From Streptomyces sp. NBC_01198 (GTDB taxonomy: Bacteria; Actinomycetota; Actinomycetes; Streptomycetales; Streptomycetaceae): DNA of 64,000 nt. A program made the position numbers and the translations under genes. The notes under the pieces are model-generated. The model saw only the letters and a program-made list of their open reading frames with translations. It did no database searches and had not been told where the DNA came from. Shown one piece after another: positions 19,654 through 27,883 of this stretch (its first letter is position 1; every line of letters starts with the position of its first letter). The stretch is from positions 5,542,501 to 5,606,500 of the forward strand of contig NZ_CP108568.1 in assembly GCF_036010485.1 (NCBI RefSeq), written 5' to 3'.

Positions 19654-20166
19654 TCAGGCGACGAAGGGGTCCGCCACGCCGGCGTCCCCGGCGAGCAGCG
19701 GCTCGGCGGCGCGCAGCCCGCGCCATGCCTCGGCCGCCCCGAACTGGCCGGAGAAGCGGATGACGGCCCGCACGTCGTCAGCTGTCGCACCGATGGCCAG
19801 CGCGCGGGAGACATGGACGGTGAACGCCCCTTCGAGCACGCCGTGCAGGACGTCCGCGGTCAGCGAGCCGAAGATCCGCTCCCGGACGGTCAACTGACCG
19901 GCTCCCGCGTACAGATGACGCTGCAGGGAGATGTAACCGCCCTGGAAGATGAGCAGTTCGCGCAACGCGTCACCGGACACGCCGTGGGTGAGCCCCATCG
20001 TGCCCTGCGACTCGAACGGCATGCCAAGCGTCTGCCGGCAGATGTCGGCGACGACGCACATCACGACCTTCTCGCGGTCGGTCAACTCCGGGAACTCATC
20101 CCAGCCCTGGTGGTACGTGAGGGTGTCCACCGGTGCCTCGCCGGGCATGTCCAAGCTGTGGTCCAC
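19654..20166 (-). CDS. Carboxymuconolactone decarboxylase-like protein
   Basis: This 170-residue all-alpha protein resembles the CMD/AhpD fold: two similar helical halves, with LRELLIFQGGYISLQRHLY in the first and DDVRAVIRFSGQFGAAEAW in the second. The redox C-x2-C of AhpD is absent, so a peroxidase role is unlikely and lactone or ring chemistry, or a non-catalytic role, is possible. The GTG start is preceded by GGAGG. It is divergent from the TetR gene and shares the operator region, so it is probably the regulated target. Assignment to CMD is moderate. Confidence 0.6.
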   Translation of the reverse strand: MDHSLDMPGEAPVDTLTYHQGWDEFPELTDREKVVMCVVADICRQTLGMPFESQGTMGLTHGVSGDALRELLIFQGGYISLQRHLYAGAGQLTVRERIFGSLTADVLHGVLEGAFTVHVSRALAIGATADDVRAVIRFSGQFGAAEAWRGLRAAEPLLAGDAGVADPFVA

Positions 20167-20200
20167 GGGGCGCCTCCACGGTATTGCTCTGACCGAACGG

Positions 20201-20228
20201 CCGTAGGGCTACGACTGTAGTCCTACGG
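20201..20228. promoter_or_regulatory. Candidate TetR operator
   Basis: A 28-bp imperfect palindrome lies between the divergent CMD-like and TetR genes. The left half reads CCGTAGGGCTAC and the right half, reverse-complemented, CCGTAGGACTAC, with one mismatch in 12. It overlaps the -35 region of the proposed TetR promoter. Confidence 0.7.
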
Positions 20229-20238
20229 GTTGTGCCCA

Positions 20239-20251
20239 TACAATCGGAATC
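20239..20251 (+). promoter_or_regulatory. Candidate leaderless promoter of the TetR gene
   Basis: TACAAT at 20239-20244 is followed by 7 nt and ATG 20252. With the palindrome just upstream, this predicts autorepression. Confidence 0.5.
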
Positions 20252-20875
20252 ATGGATGCCACCACTCCACGCCGGAGCGGAGCCCGCAGCCGCAACAACC
20301 CGCGCGGCCAGGGCGAGCGGCTGCGAGCCGACATCATCAGGACGGCGACCCACATGCTGGACGTGCTCGCGGACGACCAGGCGCTGTCGCTGCGGGCGGT
20401 GGCCCGCGAGGTCGGCATCGCCGCCACCTCGGTCTACCTGCACTTCGACGACCGCGACGCGCTGGTGCTCGCCACGCTCGAACAGTGCCACCTGGACATC
20501 ATGCGCGCGATGCAGGCCGCGGAGGCCTCCGCTGCCGACCCCGCCGACGCGCTCCGCGCCAGGACGCTGCTGCTGGGCACGTGGGCGCAGGAGCACGCCG
20601 GGCTCTACAAGGTGCTGTACGAGAGCACCATCAACCAGCGGGTCGAGATGCGCTTCAAGCGGGACTTCAAGGAGAGCTGCGTGACCGCCGTCCAGCGTTG
20701 CGTCGACGCCGGCCTCGCCCCCGGCCCCGACGCGCGGGCCGCCGCCCTCGACCTGATGGCGGCCGTCCACGGCAGCATGTCGATGCGCATCAACCGCTGC
20801 GACACACCCTGGCCGCCCTTCGCCGAGCAGCTCGACCGCTTCCTCACCGGCCTGGTCGGCCTGCGCCGCTCCTGA
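20252..20875 (+). CDS. TetR family transcriptional regulator
   Basis: This 207-residue repressor has an N-terminal helix-turn-helix at about residues 25-75 (LRAVAREVGIAATSVYLHFDDRDALVLA) and a C-terminal ligand domain ending in an AVHGSMSMRIN segment typical of TetR proteins with the WHG-type C-terminal domain. The basic N-terminus (RRSGARSRNNPRGQGERLR) may add DNA contacts. It is divergent from the CMD-like gene. A near-perfect palindrome at 20201-20228 is the likely operator. The ligand is unknown. The ATG start fits the TACAAT element. Confidence 0.9.
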   Translation: MDATTPRRSGARSRNNPRGQGERLRADIIRTATHMLDVLADDQALSLRAVAREVGIAATSVYLHFDDRDALVLATLEQCHLDIMRAMQAAEASAADPADALRARTLLLGTWAQEHAGLYKVLYESTINQRVEMRFKRDFKESCVTAVQRCVDAGLAPGPDARAAALDLMAAVHGSMSMRINRCDTPWPPFAEQLDRFLTGLVGLRRS

Positions 20876-20932
20876 GCCACGTCCCCGCCGCCCGGCAGGG
20901 CACCCAGCAACAACCAGGCCACGCAGCTCCGT

Positions 20933-20944
20933 TAGGTTCTGGCC
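20933..20944 (+). promoter_or_regulatory. Candidate leaderless promoter
   Basis: TAGGTT at 20933-20938 is followed by 6 nt and ATG 20945 of the repetitive membrane protein. No Shine-Dalgarno sequence is visible. Confidence 0.4.
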
Positions 20945-21889
20945 ATGGGTCAACAGGGGGAGGCCCGGCGCCCGGCGCCGGAAGGACAGGGTGGGGACGG
21001 CTGCCTGGCCGCCGCGATAAGGCTCCCCATACGCGTCGTCGCGTTCGTCGTCGTCATCCCGCTGCGCCTGCTGTGGGAAGTGCTGGCTGTGGCAGGCCGC
21101 GCGGGCGGCACCGCCTTCCGCTGGGTGTGGCGGCACGTCCTGGCGCCGCCGCTGGCGTTCGTGTGGCGCTACCTGGTCGTGTGGCCGCTGGTCACCCTCC
21201 ACCGCTACGTCCTCGTCCCGGTCGGCATCGCGCTGCGCTTCCTGTGCCGCTACCTCGTGGTCTGGCCGATCGTCGTCCTGTGGCGTTACGTGCTCGCGCC
21301 GATCGGGTGCGCGGTGATCGTCCCGCTGGTCCGCGCGATCGGGACGGGGGCGGCCTACCTGGTGCACTACCTCCTGGTGGTGCCCGGCATCTTCCTGTGG
21401 CGCCGGGTCGTCGTACCCGTCGCCCGGGAGGTGGGGGCGGCGCTGGCCCTCGCCTGGCGCGTCACGTCGTATGTGCTGCGGGCGGTCGGCCGGGCGCTGG
21501 CCTGGACCGGCCGGGTGCTCATCGCCCTCCCGGTGGCGTGGGTGTGGAGCTGGACCTTCGGTCCGGCGCTGCGCTGGTTCCGGCGGGCGCTCTGGCGGCC
21601 GGCCGCGGAAGCCGTCGCCGGGGTGCGGCGGACCGTGCGCCGTGCCCTGCTCGGCGGGCCGGCGCCGGCGCATCGCCCGCCGCCGGCGCCACCGCACCGC
21701 CGCCCGCCCCAGCGGCGGCCCGCACCTCCGCGAGCCCCCGAGCCGGCACCCGTAACCCCACCCGCACCGGCACCGGCGGCGTATGAACCGCCCTCCCCGG
21801 CCCCCGCTCCGGTGCCGCGGCGCCCCGACCCGCGCAAGGACTTCGGGCTCGGCGGCGGCGAGCGGCGCACGCCACCGTCGCACCGCTGA
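20945..21889 (+). CDS. Repetitive Trp/Arg membrane protein, Pro-rich tail
   Basis: This 314-residue protein of unknown function contains about 200 residues of hydrophobic segments (25-230) built from a short recurring unit, roughly (V/L)-(W/H/C)-R-Y-(L/V)-x-x-P-(L/V/I): VWRHVLAPPL, VWRYLVVWPL, LHRYVLVPVG, LCRYLVVWPI, LWRYVLAPIG, LWRRVVVPVA. The arginines are spaced 12-16 residues apart, too closely for ordinary full-length TM helices. The last ~80 residues are Pro/Ala/Arg-rich and end in RKDFGLGGGE. It stands alone between the TetR gene and DUF2344. Intramembrane or re-entrant hairpins are possible. Confidence 0.75.
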   Translation: MGQQGEARRPAPEGQGGDGCLAAAIRLPIRVVAFVVVIPLRLLWEVLAVAGRAGGTAFRWVWRHVLAPPLAFVWRYLVVWPLVTLHRYVLVPVGIALRFLCRYLVVWPIVVLWRYVLAPIGCAVIVPLVRAIGTGAAYLVHYLLVVPGIFLWRRVVVPVAREVGAALALAWRVTSYVLRAVGRALAWTGRVLIALPVAWVWSWTFGPALRWFRRALWRPAAEAVAGVRRTVRRALLGGPAPAHRPPPAPPHRRPPQRRPAPPRAPEPAPVTPPAPAPAAYEPPSPAPAPVPRRPDPRKDFGLGGGERRTPPSHR

Positions 21890-22015
21890 CCGGGGACGGC
21901 CACGGGGCCCTGCGGCGCGGCGTAACCTTGGACGGGACGACGCACCCGATTCGCATGTAGGGACTGAACGACACTGGGCAAGCGACAGCCCGAAGGCCCG
22001 CCGCCCGCACCGACG

Positions 22016-22786
22016 GTGCAGCGCATCCGTTTGCGCTACACCAAGCGAGGCCGCCTCCGGTTCACCAGCCACCGCGATTTCCAGCGTGCCTTCGAGCGGG
22101 CCCTGCGCCGCGCCGAGGTGCCCATGGCGTACTCCGCGGGCTTCACCCCGCACCCGAAGGTGTCCTACGCGAACGCGGCACCCACCGGTGTCGGCAGCGA
22201 GGCGGAGTATCTGGAGATCGGCCTGGCGCAGTTCCGCGACCCGGAACTGCTGCGGGTCCTGCTGGACGAGTCGCTGCCGGCTGGCCTGGACGTCATCGAG
22301 GCGGTCGAGGCCCGCACCTCGGGCCTGGCAGAACGCCTCGAAGCGTCGGTCTGGCAGCTCAGGCTCGACGGCGTCGAGCCCGACGAGGCCCGGCGGGCGG
22401 TCGCGGCTTTCCTCGCCGCGGACGCCGTGGAAGTACAGCGCAGCACCAAGAACGGCATCCGCACCTTCGACTGCCGGGCCGCGGTCACGCGGTTCGAGGT
22501 CGTCGAGGGTGACGGTGAAGGTGTCCTCGGCGACACGCGCGAGGGTGCCGATAGGCCGCAGGATCACGCTTGTGCGATACTGCGGCTAGTTGTGCGGCAC
22601 CTGACACCTGCCGTACGACCCGACGACGTACTGTCCGGCCTCCATGCGACGGCCGACCTCGCGCCGCCGGTCCCCGCAGCGGTGACCAGGCTGGCGCAGG
22701 GGCCGCTCGACGAGGACACCGGGACGGTCACCGACCCGCTCGCGCCCGATCGCGACGCCGTGACGGTGCCCGCCGGTTCCGCGTAG
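22016..22786 (+). CDS. TIGR03936/DUF2344 radical-SAM-associated protein
   Basis: This protein of about 256 residues is the usual genomic partner of TIGR03960 radical SAM proteins and is proposed to assist modification of an RNA substrate. Signatures include IRLRYTKRGRLRFTSHRDF, SAGFTPHPKVSYANA and CAILRLVVRH. The GTG at 22016 is given as start, but it has no ribosome-binding site. The in-frame CTG at 21974 would add 14 residues (LGKRQPEGPPPAPT) that look like the N-terminus of Streptomyces homologues and has AGGGA about 14 nt upstream, so CTG is a real candidate. RNase E follows 215 nt downstream. Confidence 0.88.
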   Translation: MQRIRLRYTKRGRLRFTSHRDFQRAFERALRRAEVPMAYSAGFTPHPKVSYANAAPTGVGSEAEYLEIGLAQFRDPELLRVLLDESLPAGLDVIEAVEARTSGLAERLEASVWQLRLDGVEPDEARRAVAAFLAADAVEVQRSTKNGIRTFDCRAAVTRFEVVEGDGEGVLGDTREGADRPQDHACAILRLVVRHLTPAVRPDDVLSGLHATADLAPPVPAAVTRLAQGPLDEDTGTVTDPLAPDRDAVTVPAGSA

Positions 22787-22868
22787 CCACGTCGTCACGC
22801 GTCGCCGACGCACCAGGGAGCCACCCGGGTCCGGCGCCGCTGACCACATGAGACTTTCGTCGGTCCCC

Positions 22869-22906
22869 GCACGGGCGGCCGACGAGCGACACAGCAGCTC
22901 CCGTGC
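22869..22906 (+). promoter_or_regulatory. Stem-loop in the RNase E leader
   Basis: GCACGGG (22869-22875) can pair with CCCGTGC (22900-22906) in the 215-nt region upstream of the RNase E start. RNase E often autoregulates through its 5' UTR in other bacteria. Here only the inverted repeat is seen, so the role is inferred. Confidence 0.3.
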
Positions 22907-23001
22907 GGCGCCCGCGCCCCGGAGGGCGGCCCCGCGATCCAAGCGGCTGCCACCTCCGACCTGGACGCGGCGCCCGGGAGCACGACGGGAGCACTGCCCG
23001 A

Positions 23002-26000
23002 ATGCCCGACCAGACCGATCCTCAGCCCACCAACGGCGAGACCCCCGCGGAAGCTGCTCCGGCCCGCCGCCGGCGCGCCGCCTCCCGCCCCGCCGGCCCC
23101 CCGGCCGGCGCGGCCTCCGACGGCGACACCGCCGCCGCGAACGACGCGGCCGAGGCCGCCCCGGCCAGGCGCCGCACGCGCAAGACCGCGGCCGCCGAAC
23201 CCACCGCACCCGACTCCGGCGACGAGGCCTCCGTGGCAGCGGCGCCGCGCCGCCGCGCGACCCGTAAGACGGCCGCCGGCGCGGAGGAGCCCGCCGGCGA
23301 GGCCGTGACCGCCGAGGACGCCCCGGCGCGTCCGCGTCGCCGTGCGACCCGTAAGGCCACTGCCGCGGAGGAGGCTGCTCCGGCTGCGCAGGTGGCGCCC
23401 GCTGCCGAGGAGCCTGCCGCGTCGGAGGCGGCACCCGCCCGTCGTCGTGCCACGCGTAAGGCGACGGCTCCGGCCGGCTCTCCTGCCGTTTCCGAGGAGC
23501 CCGCCGGCGAGGCCGTGACCGCCGAGGACGCCCCGGCGCGTCCGCGTCGCCGTGCGACCCGTAAGGCCACTGCCGCGGAGGAGGCTGCTCCGGCTGCGCA
23601 GGTGGCGCCCGCTGCCGAGGAGCCTGCCGCGTCGGAGGCGGCACCCGCCCGTCGCCGCGTGACCCGTAAGGCGACGGCTCCGGCCGGTTCGCCCGCTGTT
23701 TCCGACGAGCCCGTGGCCGAGGCTGCGGCGCCGGCTCCCGCGCCGGTCGAGGACGAGCCTGCCGTGTCCGACGCGGCGCCGTCGCGGGCCCGTCGGCGTG
23801 CCACGCGTAAGGCGACGGCTCCGGCCGGTTCGCCCGCTGTTTCCGACGAGCCCGTGGCCGAGGCTGCGGCGCCCGCCCCGGCGCCGGTCGAGGACGAGCC
23901 TGCCGTGTTCGACGCGGCGCCGTCGCGGGCCCGTCGGCGTGCCACCCGTAAGGCGACGGCTCCGGCCGGTTCGCCCGCTGTCGCGTACGAGCAGGCGACC
24001 CCGGCCCGTCCCCAGGCGGCCGCCCCCACGGCACCCGCAGCTGCGGCCGCTCCCGCCGAGGAGGCCGCGCCCGCAGGGCGGCAGCGGCGGACGCGGAAGA
24101 AGGCGGCACCCGCCGCGACCTTCTCCGCTCCCGGCGGCGACGGCTCCCGGCGGCTGAAGCCCGGCGCGCTGGCGCCCCAGCACGACGGCTCCGGCGACGC
24201 GGCCCCGGCCGCACCGGGCACCTCCTACACCGGCAAGGCGCTGCGGGACGGCGACGGCTGGGCCGTCGAGGTCGACGACGCCTACGAGATCCGCGGCTAC
24301 GGCCCCACGCCCGAGGACGCCGCCGCACAGGCCGCGATCGCGCTGGCCGACGCCTTCGGCATCCCCGCCGAGTCGGTGACGCTCGAAGTACGGACCGAGG
24401 AGGCGCCCGCACGCGGCCGCCGCCGGGCCGCGCAGCCGCCGACGGCCGTCTTCCAGCCGCCGGTCTTCGTCGCCCCCACCCCCGCGCCCGCGGTGACCGA
24501 GGAGAGCGACGCGGAGCCGGAGCCGGAGCCCGAGCCGGAGGCCGACGAGCACGAGGGCGGCGGCCCGCGCCGCCGTCGCCGCCGCAGGGGCGGCGCCGCG
24601 GTGGAGGCCGAGCCCGAGACCGCGCGGGGCGCCGAGAGCGCCGCCGAGGTCGAGACCGAGGCCGAGGCCGACGAGAGCGACGACGCGGAGAGCGACGCGG
24701 ACGACGAGGACCGTCCCTCCTCCCGGCGCCGCCGTCGTGGCGGCCGTCGCCGTCGCCGCGGCGAGTCCGCCGAGCAGGACGAGACCGCGTCCGGCGACGA
24801 CGAGGACGAGGACGAGCCGCAGGACGGCGAGGACGCCGAGGCCGCCGACGAGCACGACGAGGACCACCCGCAGGGCGGCTCCGGCGGCAGCACCAGCAGC
24901 CGTCGCCGTCGCCGTCGCCGTCGCCGCGGTGGCGACTCCGGCGCGGACGACGCCCACGGCCAGGACGTGGACGACCCGGAGCGTACGGTCGTCAAGGTCC
25001 GCGAGCCGCGGCAGAGCCAGGAGCCGCTCGGCACCGGCGCCGACCAGGTGCAGTCCATCAAGGGCTCCACCCGCCTCGAAGCGAAGAAGCAGCGCCGCCG
25101 CGAGGGCCGCGAGCAGGGCCGCCGCCGGGTGCCGATCATCACCGAGGCCGAGTTCCTGGCCCGCCGCGAGGCGGTCGAGCGCGTCATGGTGGTGCGGCAG
25201 AACGGCGAGCGCACCCAGATCGGCGTGCTGGAGGACAACGTCCTCGTCGAGCACTACGTCAACAAGGAGCAGGCCACCAGCTACGTCGGCAACGTCTACC
25301 TGGGCAAGGTCCAGAACGTGCTGCCGTCCATGGAGGCCGCCTTCGTCGACATCGGCAAGGGCCGCAACGCCGTGCTCTACGCCGGCGAGGTCAACTTCGA
25401 GGCGCTCGGCCTGTCCGGCGGCCCGCGCCGGATCGAGTCCGCGCTCAAGTCCGGCCAGCCGGTGCTCGTCCAGGTCACCAAGGACCCGATCGGCCACAAG
25501 GGCGCCCGGCTCACCAGCCAGGTCAGCCTGCCCGGCCGCTACCTGGTCTACGTGCCCGAGGGCTCGATGACCGGCATCAGCCGCAAGCTGCCCGACACCG
25601 AGCGCGCCCGGCTCAAGACGATCCTCAAGAAGATCGTCCCCGAGGACGCCGGCGTCATCGTCCGCACCGCGGCCGAGGGTGCCAGCGAGGACGAGCTGCG
25701 CCGCGACGTCGAGCGCCTGCAGGCGCAGTGGGACGACATCCAGCGCAAGGCCAAGAACGGCGGCGGCTCCAACGCGCCGACGCTGCTCTACGGCGAGCCC
25801 GACATGACCGTCCGGGTGGTCAGGGACATCTTCAACGAGGACTTCTCGAAGGTCATCGTCAGCGGCGACGAGGCGTGGAGCACCATCCACGAGTACGTCA
25901 GCCACGTCGCGCCCGACCTGGCCGACCGGCTCTCCCGCTGGACGTCGGAGGTGGACGTCTTCGCGACGTACCGCATCGACGAGCAGCTGCTCAAGGCGCT

Positions 26001-27252
26001 GGACCGCAAGGTGTGGCTGCCGTCCGGCGGTTCGCTGGTGATCGACAAGACCGAGGCGATGGTCGTGGTCGACGTCAACACCGGCAAGTTCACCGGGCAG
26101 GGCGGCAACCTGGAGGAGACCGTCACCCGCAACAACCTGGAGGCGGCCGAGGAGATCGTCCGCCAGCTGCGGCTGCGGGACCTCGGCGGCATCGTGGTCG
26201 TCGACTTCATCGACATGGTCCTGGAGTCCAACCGCGACCTGGTCATGCGGCGGCTGCTCGAATGCCTGGGCCGGGACCGCACCAAGCACCAGGTGGCCGA
26301 GGTCACCTCGCTCGGCCTGGTCCAGATGACCCGCAAGCGGGTCGGCCAGGGCCTGCTCGAGTCCTTCTCCGAGACCTGCGTCCACTGCAACGGGCGCGGC
26401 GTCATCGTCCACATGGACCAGGCGACCACCACCGGTGGCGGCGGCAAGCGCAAGCGCCGCGGCGGCAAGGCCGGCAACGGCGACCTCGGGCACGAGCACG
26501 AGCACGTGGCCGACGTCGAGATCGAGGCGGACGAGACCGAGGAGCTGCCCGAGCTCGAACCCATCGAGGTCGGCGAGTCCGACCTGGTCCCGGCGGTCGG
26601 CGACCCCGAGGAGGAGTGGTTCGGCAGCGCCGCGGAGGCGGAGGCCGCCGCGAGCCCGTCCCGTGGCCGCAACCGGCGGCGGGGGTCCCGCAAGGCGACC
26701 GCGCCTGCGGGCGCGCCCGCCGCGGCGGGCGGCGAGACCGAACAGGCCTTCGTCGTCGTCCCGGTGAGCGAGCCCGACGTCGAACCTGAGGCCGAGCCCG
26801 CGGCGCCGCTGCCCGAGGTCTCCACCGAGCCGCCGGCTCGCACGCGGCGGCGTGCGACCCGTAAGGCCACAGCTCCCGCGGGTTCGCCCGCGGCGGGCGA
26901 GGAGGCGGCCGTCGTGGTCGTCACGGCCGAGGCGCCGGTCGCCGCCGCGGAGGTGCTGGCCGAGCCCGAGGTCTCGACCGAGCCGCCGGCTCGCACGCGG
27001 CGGCGTGCGACCCGTAAGGTGACCGCCCCGGCGGGGTCGCCTGCGGCGGGCGAGGACACCGAGATCGTGGTGGCCGCGGCGCCCTCCGAGGAGGCTGCGG
27101 CCCCCGCCGAGCCGAAGAAGCGGGCTGCCGCCCGCAAGGCTCCCGCCAAGAAGGCGGCGGCCAAGAAGGCTGTCGCGGCGAAGAAGACGACGGCGAAGAA
27201 GGCCGCCTCGAAGAAGTCGGCGGCCAAGAAGGCCGCCACCTCAGCGGAGTAG
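23002..27252 (+). CDS. rne: Ribonuclease E/G with long repetitive tails
   Basis: This endoribonuclease for mRNA turnover and rRNA processing has 1416 residues from ATG 23002. The N-terminal ~700 residues are disordered: Ala/Pro/Glu stretches with nine or so R-R-x-A-T-R-K boxes, then acidic tracts alternating with Arg runs (about 525-650). The catalytic core spans about 705-1170: the S1-like segment begins at RVMVVRQNGER (about 728), the metal/DNase I-like site is VVVDVNTGKFTG (about 1021), and the Zn-link is C1126-x2-C1129 (CVHCNGRG). The C-terminal ~240 residues repeat the N-terminal box and end in a histone H1-like KKAAAKK tail. Probably a degradosome scaffold. Confidence 0.95.
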   Translation: MPDQTDPQPTNGETPAEAAPARRRRAASRPAGPPAGAASDGDTAAANDAAEAAPARRRTRKTAAAEPTAPDSGDEASVAAAPRRRATRKTAAGAEEPAGEAVTAEDAPARPRRRATRKATAAEEAAPAAQVAPAAEEPAASEAAPARRRATRKATAPAGSPAVSEEPAGEAVTAEDAPARPRRRATRKATAAEEAAPAAQVAPAAEEPAASEAAPARRRVTRKATAPAGSPAVSDEPVAEAAAPAPAPVEDEPAVSDAAPSRARRRATRKATAPAGSPAVSDEPVAEAAAPAPAPVEDEPAVFDAAPSRARRRATRKATAPAGSPAVAYEQATPARPQAAAPTAPAAAAAPAEEAAPAGRQRRTRKKAAPAATFSAPGGDGSRRLKPGALAPQHDGSGDAAPAAPGTSYTGKALRDGDGWAVEVDDAYEIRGYGPTPEDAAAQAAIALADAFGIPAESVTLEVRTEEAPARGRRRAAQPPTAVFQPPVFVAPTPAPAVTEESDAEPEPEPEPEADEHEGGGPRRRRRRRGGAAVEAEPETARGAESAAEVETEAEADESDDAESDADDEDRPSSRRRRRGGRRRRRGESAEQDETASGDDEDEDEPQDGEDAEAADEHDEDHPQGGSGGSTSSRRRRRRRRRGGDSGADDAHGQDVDDPERTVVKVREPRQSQEPLGTGADQVQSIKGSTRLEAKKQRRREGREQGRRRVPIITEAEFLARREAVERVMVVRQNGERTQIGVLEDNVLVEHYVNKEQATSYVGNVYLGKVQNVLPSMEAAFVDIGKGRNAVLYAGEVNFEALGLSGGPRRIESALKSGQPVLVQVTKDPIGHKGARLTSQVSLPGRYLVYVPEGSMTGISRKLPDTERARLKTILKKIVPEDAGVIVRTAAEGASEDELRRDVERLQAQWDDIQRKAKNGGGSNAPTLLYGEPDMTVRVVRDIFNEDFSKVIVSGDEAWSTIHEYVSHVAPDLADRLSRWTSEVDVFATYRIDEQLLKALDRKVWLPSGGSLVIDKTEAMVVVDVNTGKFTGQGGNLEETVTRNNLEAAEEIVRQLRLRDLGGIVVVDFIDMVLESNRDLVMRRLLECLGRDRTKHQVAEVTSLGLVQMTRKRVGQGLLESFSETCVHCNGRGVIVHMDQATTTGGGGKRKRRGGKAGNGDLGHEHEHVADVEIEADETEELPELEPIEVGESDLVPAVGDPEEEWFGSAAEAEAAASPSRGRNRRRGSRKATAPAGAPAAAGGETEQAFVVVPVSEPDVEPEAEPAAPLPEVSTEPPARTRRRATRKATAPAGSPAAGEEAAVVVVTAEAPVAAAEVLAEPEVSTEPPARTRRRATRKVTAPAGSPAAGEDTEIVVAAAPSEEAAAPAEPKKRAAARKAPAKKAAAKKAVAAKKTTAKKAASKKSAAKKAATSAE
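23284..23654 (+). repeat. 161-bp exact direct repeat within rne
   Basis: Bases 23284-23444 and 23494-23654 are identical, 210 nt (70 codons) apart. They encode two copies of an Ala/Glu-rich block carrying RRRATRKATAAEE. Confidence 0.9.
23701..23982 (+). repeat. 141-bp tandem repeat within rne
   Basis: Two adjacent near-identical 141-bp (47-codon) units start at 23701 and 23842. Each encodes an acidic DEPVAEAAAPAPAPVEDEPA stretch followed by RRRATRKATAPAGSPAV. They differ at a handful of positions. Confidence 0.85.
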
Positions 27253-27268
27253 CCCCCCGCGCCCCCGC

Positions 27269-27339
27269 GGCCCGCCCTCTCCGGGGCCCCGCGGGGGCCG
27301 CGACCCGCGGGGCCCCGGAGGCCCCGGAGAGGGCGGGCC
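27269..27339. terminator. Nested GC-rich hairpin after rne
   Basis: Outer arms 27269-27288 and 27320-27339 are perfect 20-nt inverted repeats. Inner arms 27281-27295 and 27304-27318 are perfect 15-nt inverted repeats. The two overlap, so alternative folds are possible. There is no T-tract, as is typical of Streptomyces terminators. Confidence 0.8.
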
Positions 27340-27728
27340 GCACAAGCGTCACCCCTCAGGGGCGGGCAACTGCGCGCCCAGCCACGACGCGCCGTCGTGC
27401 GGCAGCGGACCGCCACCACCCCAGGGGCGCGTGGGGGTACCCCCAGGCGTAGCGCTGGGGGAGAACGAAGCGCCCAGCCACGACGGGCCGTCGTGGCTGG
27501 GCGGACGGCCACCCCCCAGGGGCGCGGGGAACTGCGCGCTCAGCCATCCACCGGCCGGTGGTCCGGATGCGACAGCAACAGCCCCTTTCGCCCGGTGGCG
27601 ACCTGCACCCCGTCGACGGCTGGTCGCGCAGTTCCCCGCGCCCCTGGGGGGCACCCCCTGCCGAGGGGGAGCCGCTCGACCACCGCGCCGGGGGAAGGGC
27701 ACCCCCTGCCGAAGGGGAGGCGGGGGAT
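27340..27728. repeat. Intergenic palindromic repeat cluster B
   Basis: This non-coding stretch between rne and rplU is packed with inverted repeats. Arms 27471-27485 and 27489-27503 are a perfect 15-bp stem with a 3-nt loop. Arms 27512-27538 and 27625-27651 are a perfect 27-nt inverted repeat, extended by 5 more pairs (27541-27545 with 27618-27622), enclosing a ~72-nt core with the palindrome CCACCGGCCGGTGG (27548-27561). GGGGGTACCCCC lies at 27433-27444. The core and arm match cluster A at 12.2 kb. Frames across it are not genes. Confidence 0.75.
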
Positions 27729-27757
27729 TTGACCGGGGTGGGGGCGCTACGTAAAGT
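27729..27757 (+). promoter_or_regulatory. Housekeeping-type promoter of rplU-rpmA
   Basis: TTGACC (27729-27734), a 17-nt spacer and TAAAGT (27752-27757) match the vegetative sigma consensus well. Transcription would start near 27764, giving a leader of about 120 nt. Confidence 0.65.
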
Positions 27758-27883
27758 TGAGCTTCGGCGTTTCTGCGCCCATCTCCTGAGCAAATTCCTC
27801 CCGGTCCGCCGGGAGAGGCCCCCCGCGTGAAACGAGGGACGGCTGGCATCAGGGGTCCGAATCGAGCAGAGAGTGAGTTCAGC

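Noticed and set aside
23284..23982. Possible insertion element from large direct repeats
   Set aside because: Repeats are in-frame coding units of RNase E and have no terminal inverted repeats or transposase.
27397..27830. Short open frames between rne and rplU
   Set aside because: They run through overlapping palindromes; no ribosome-binding sites or recognisable protein features.
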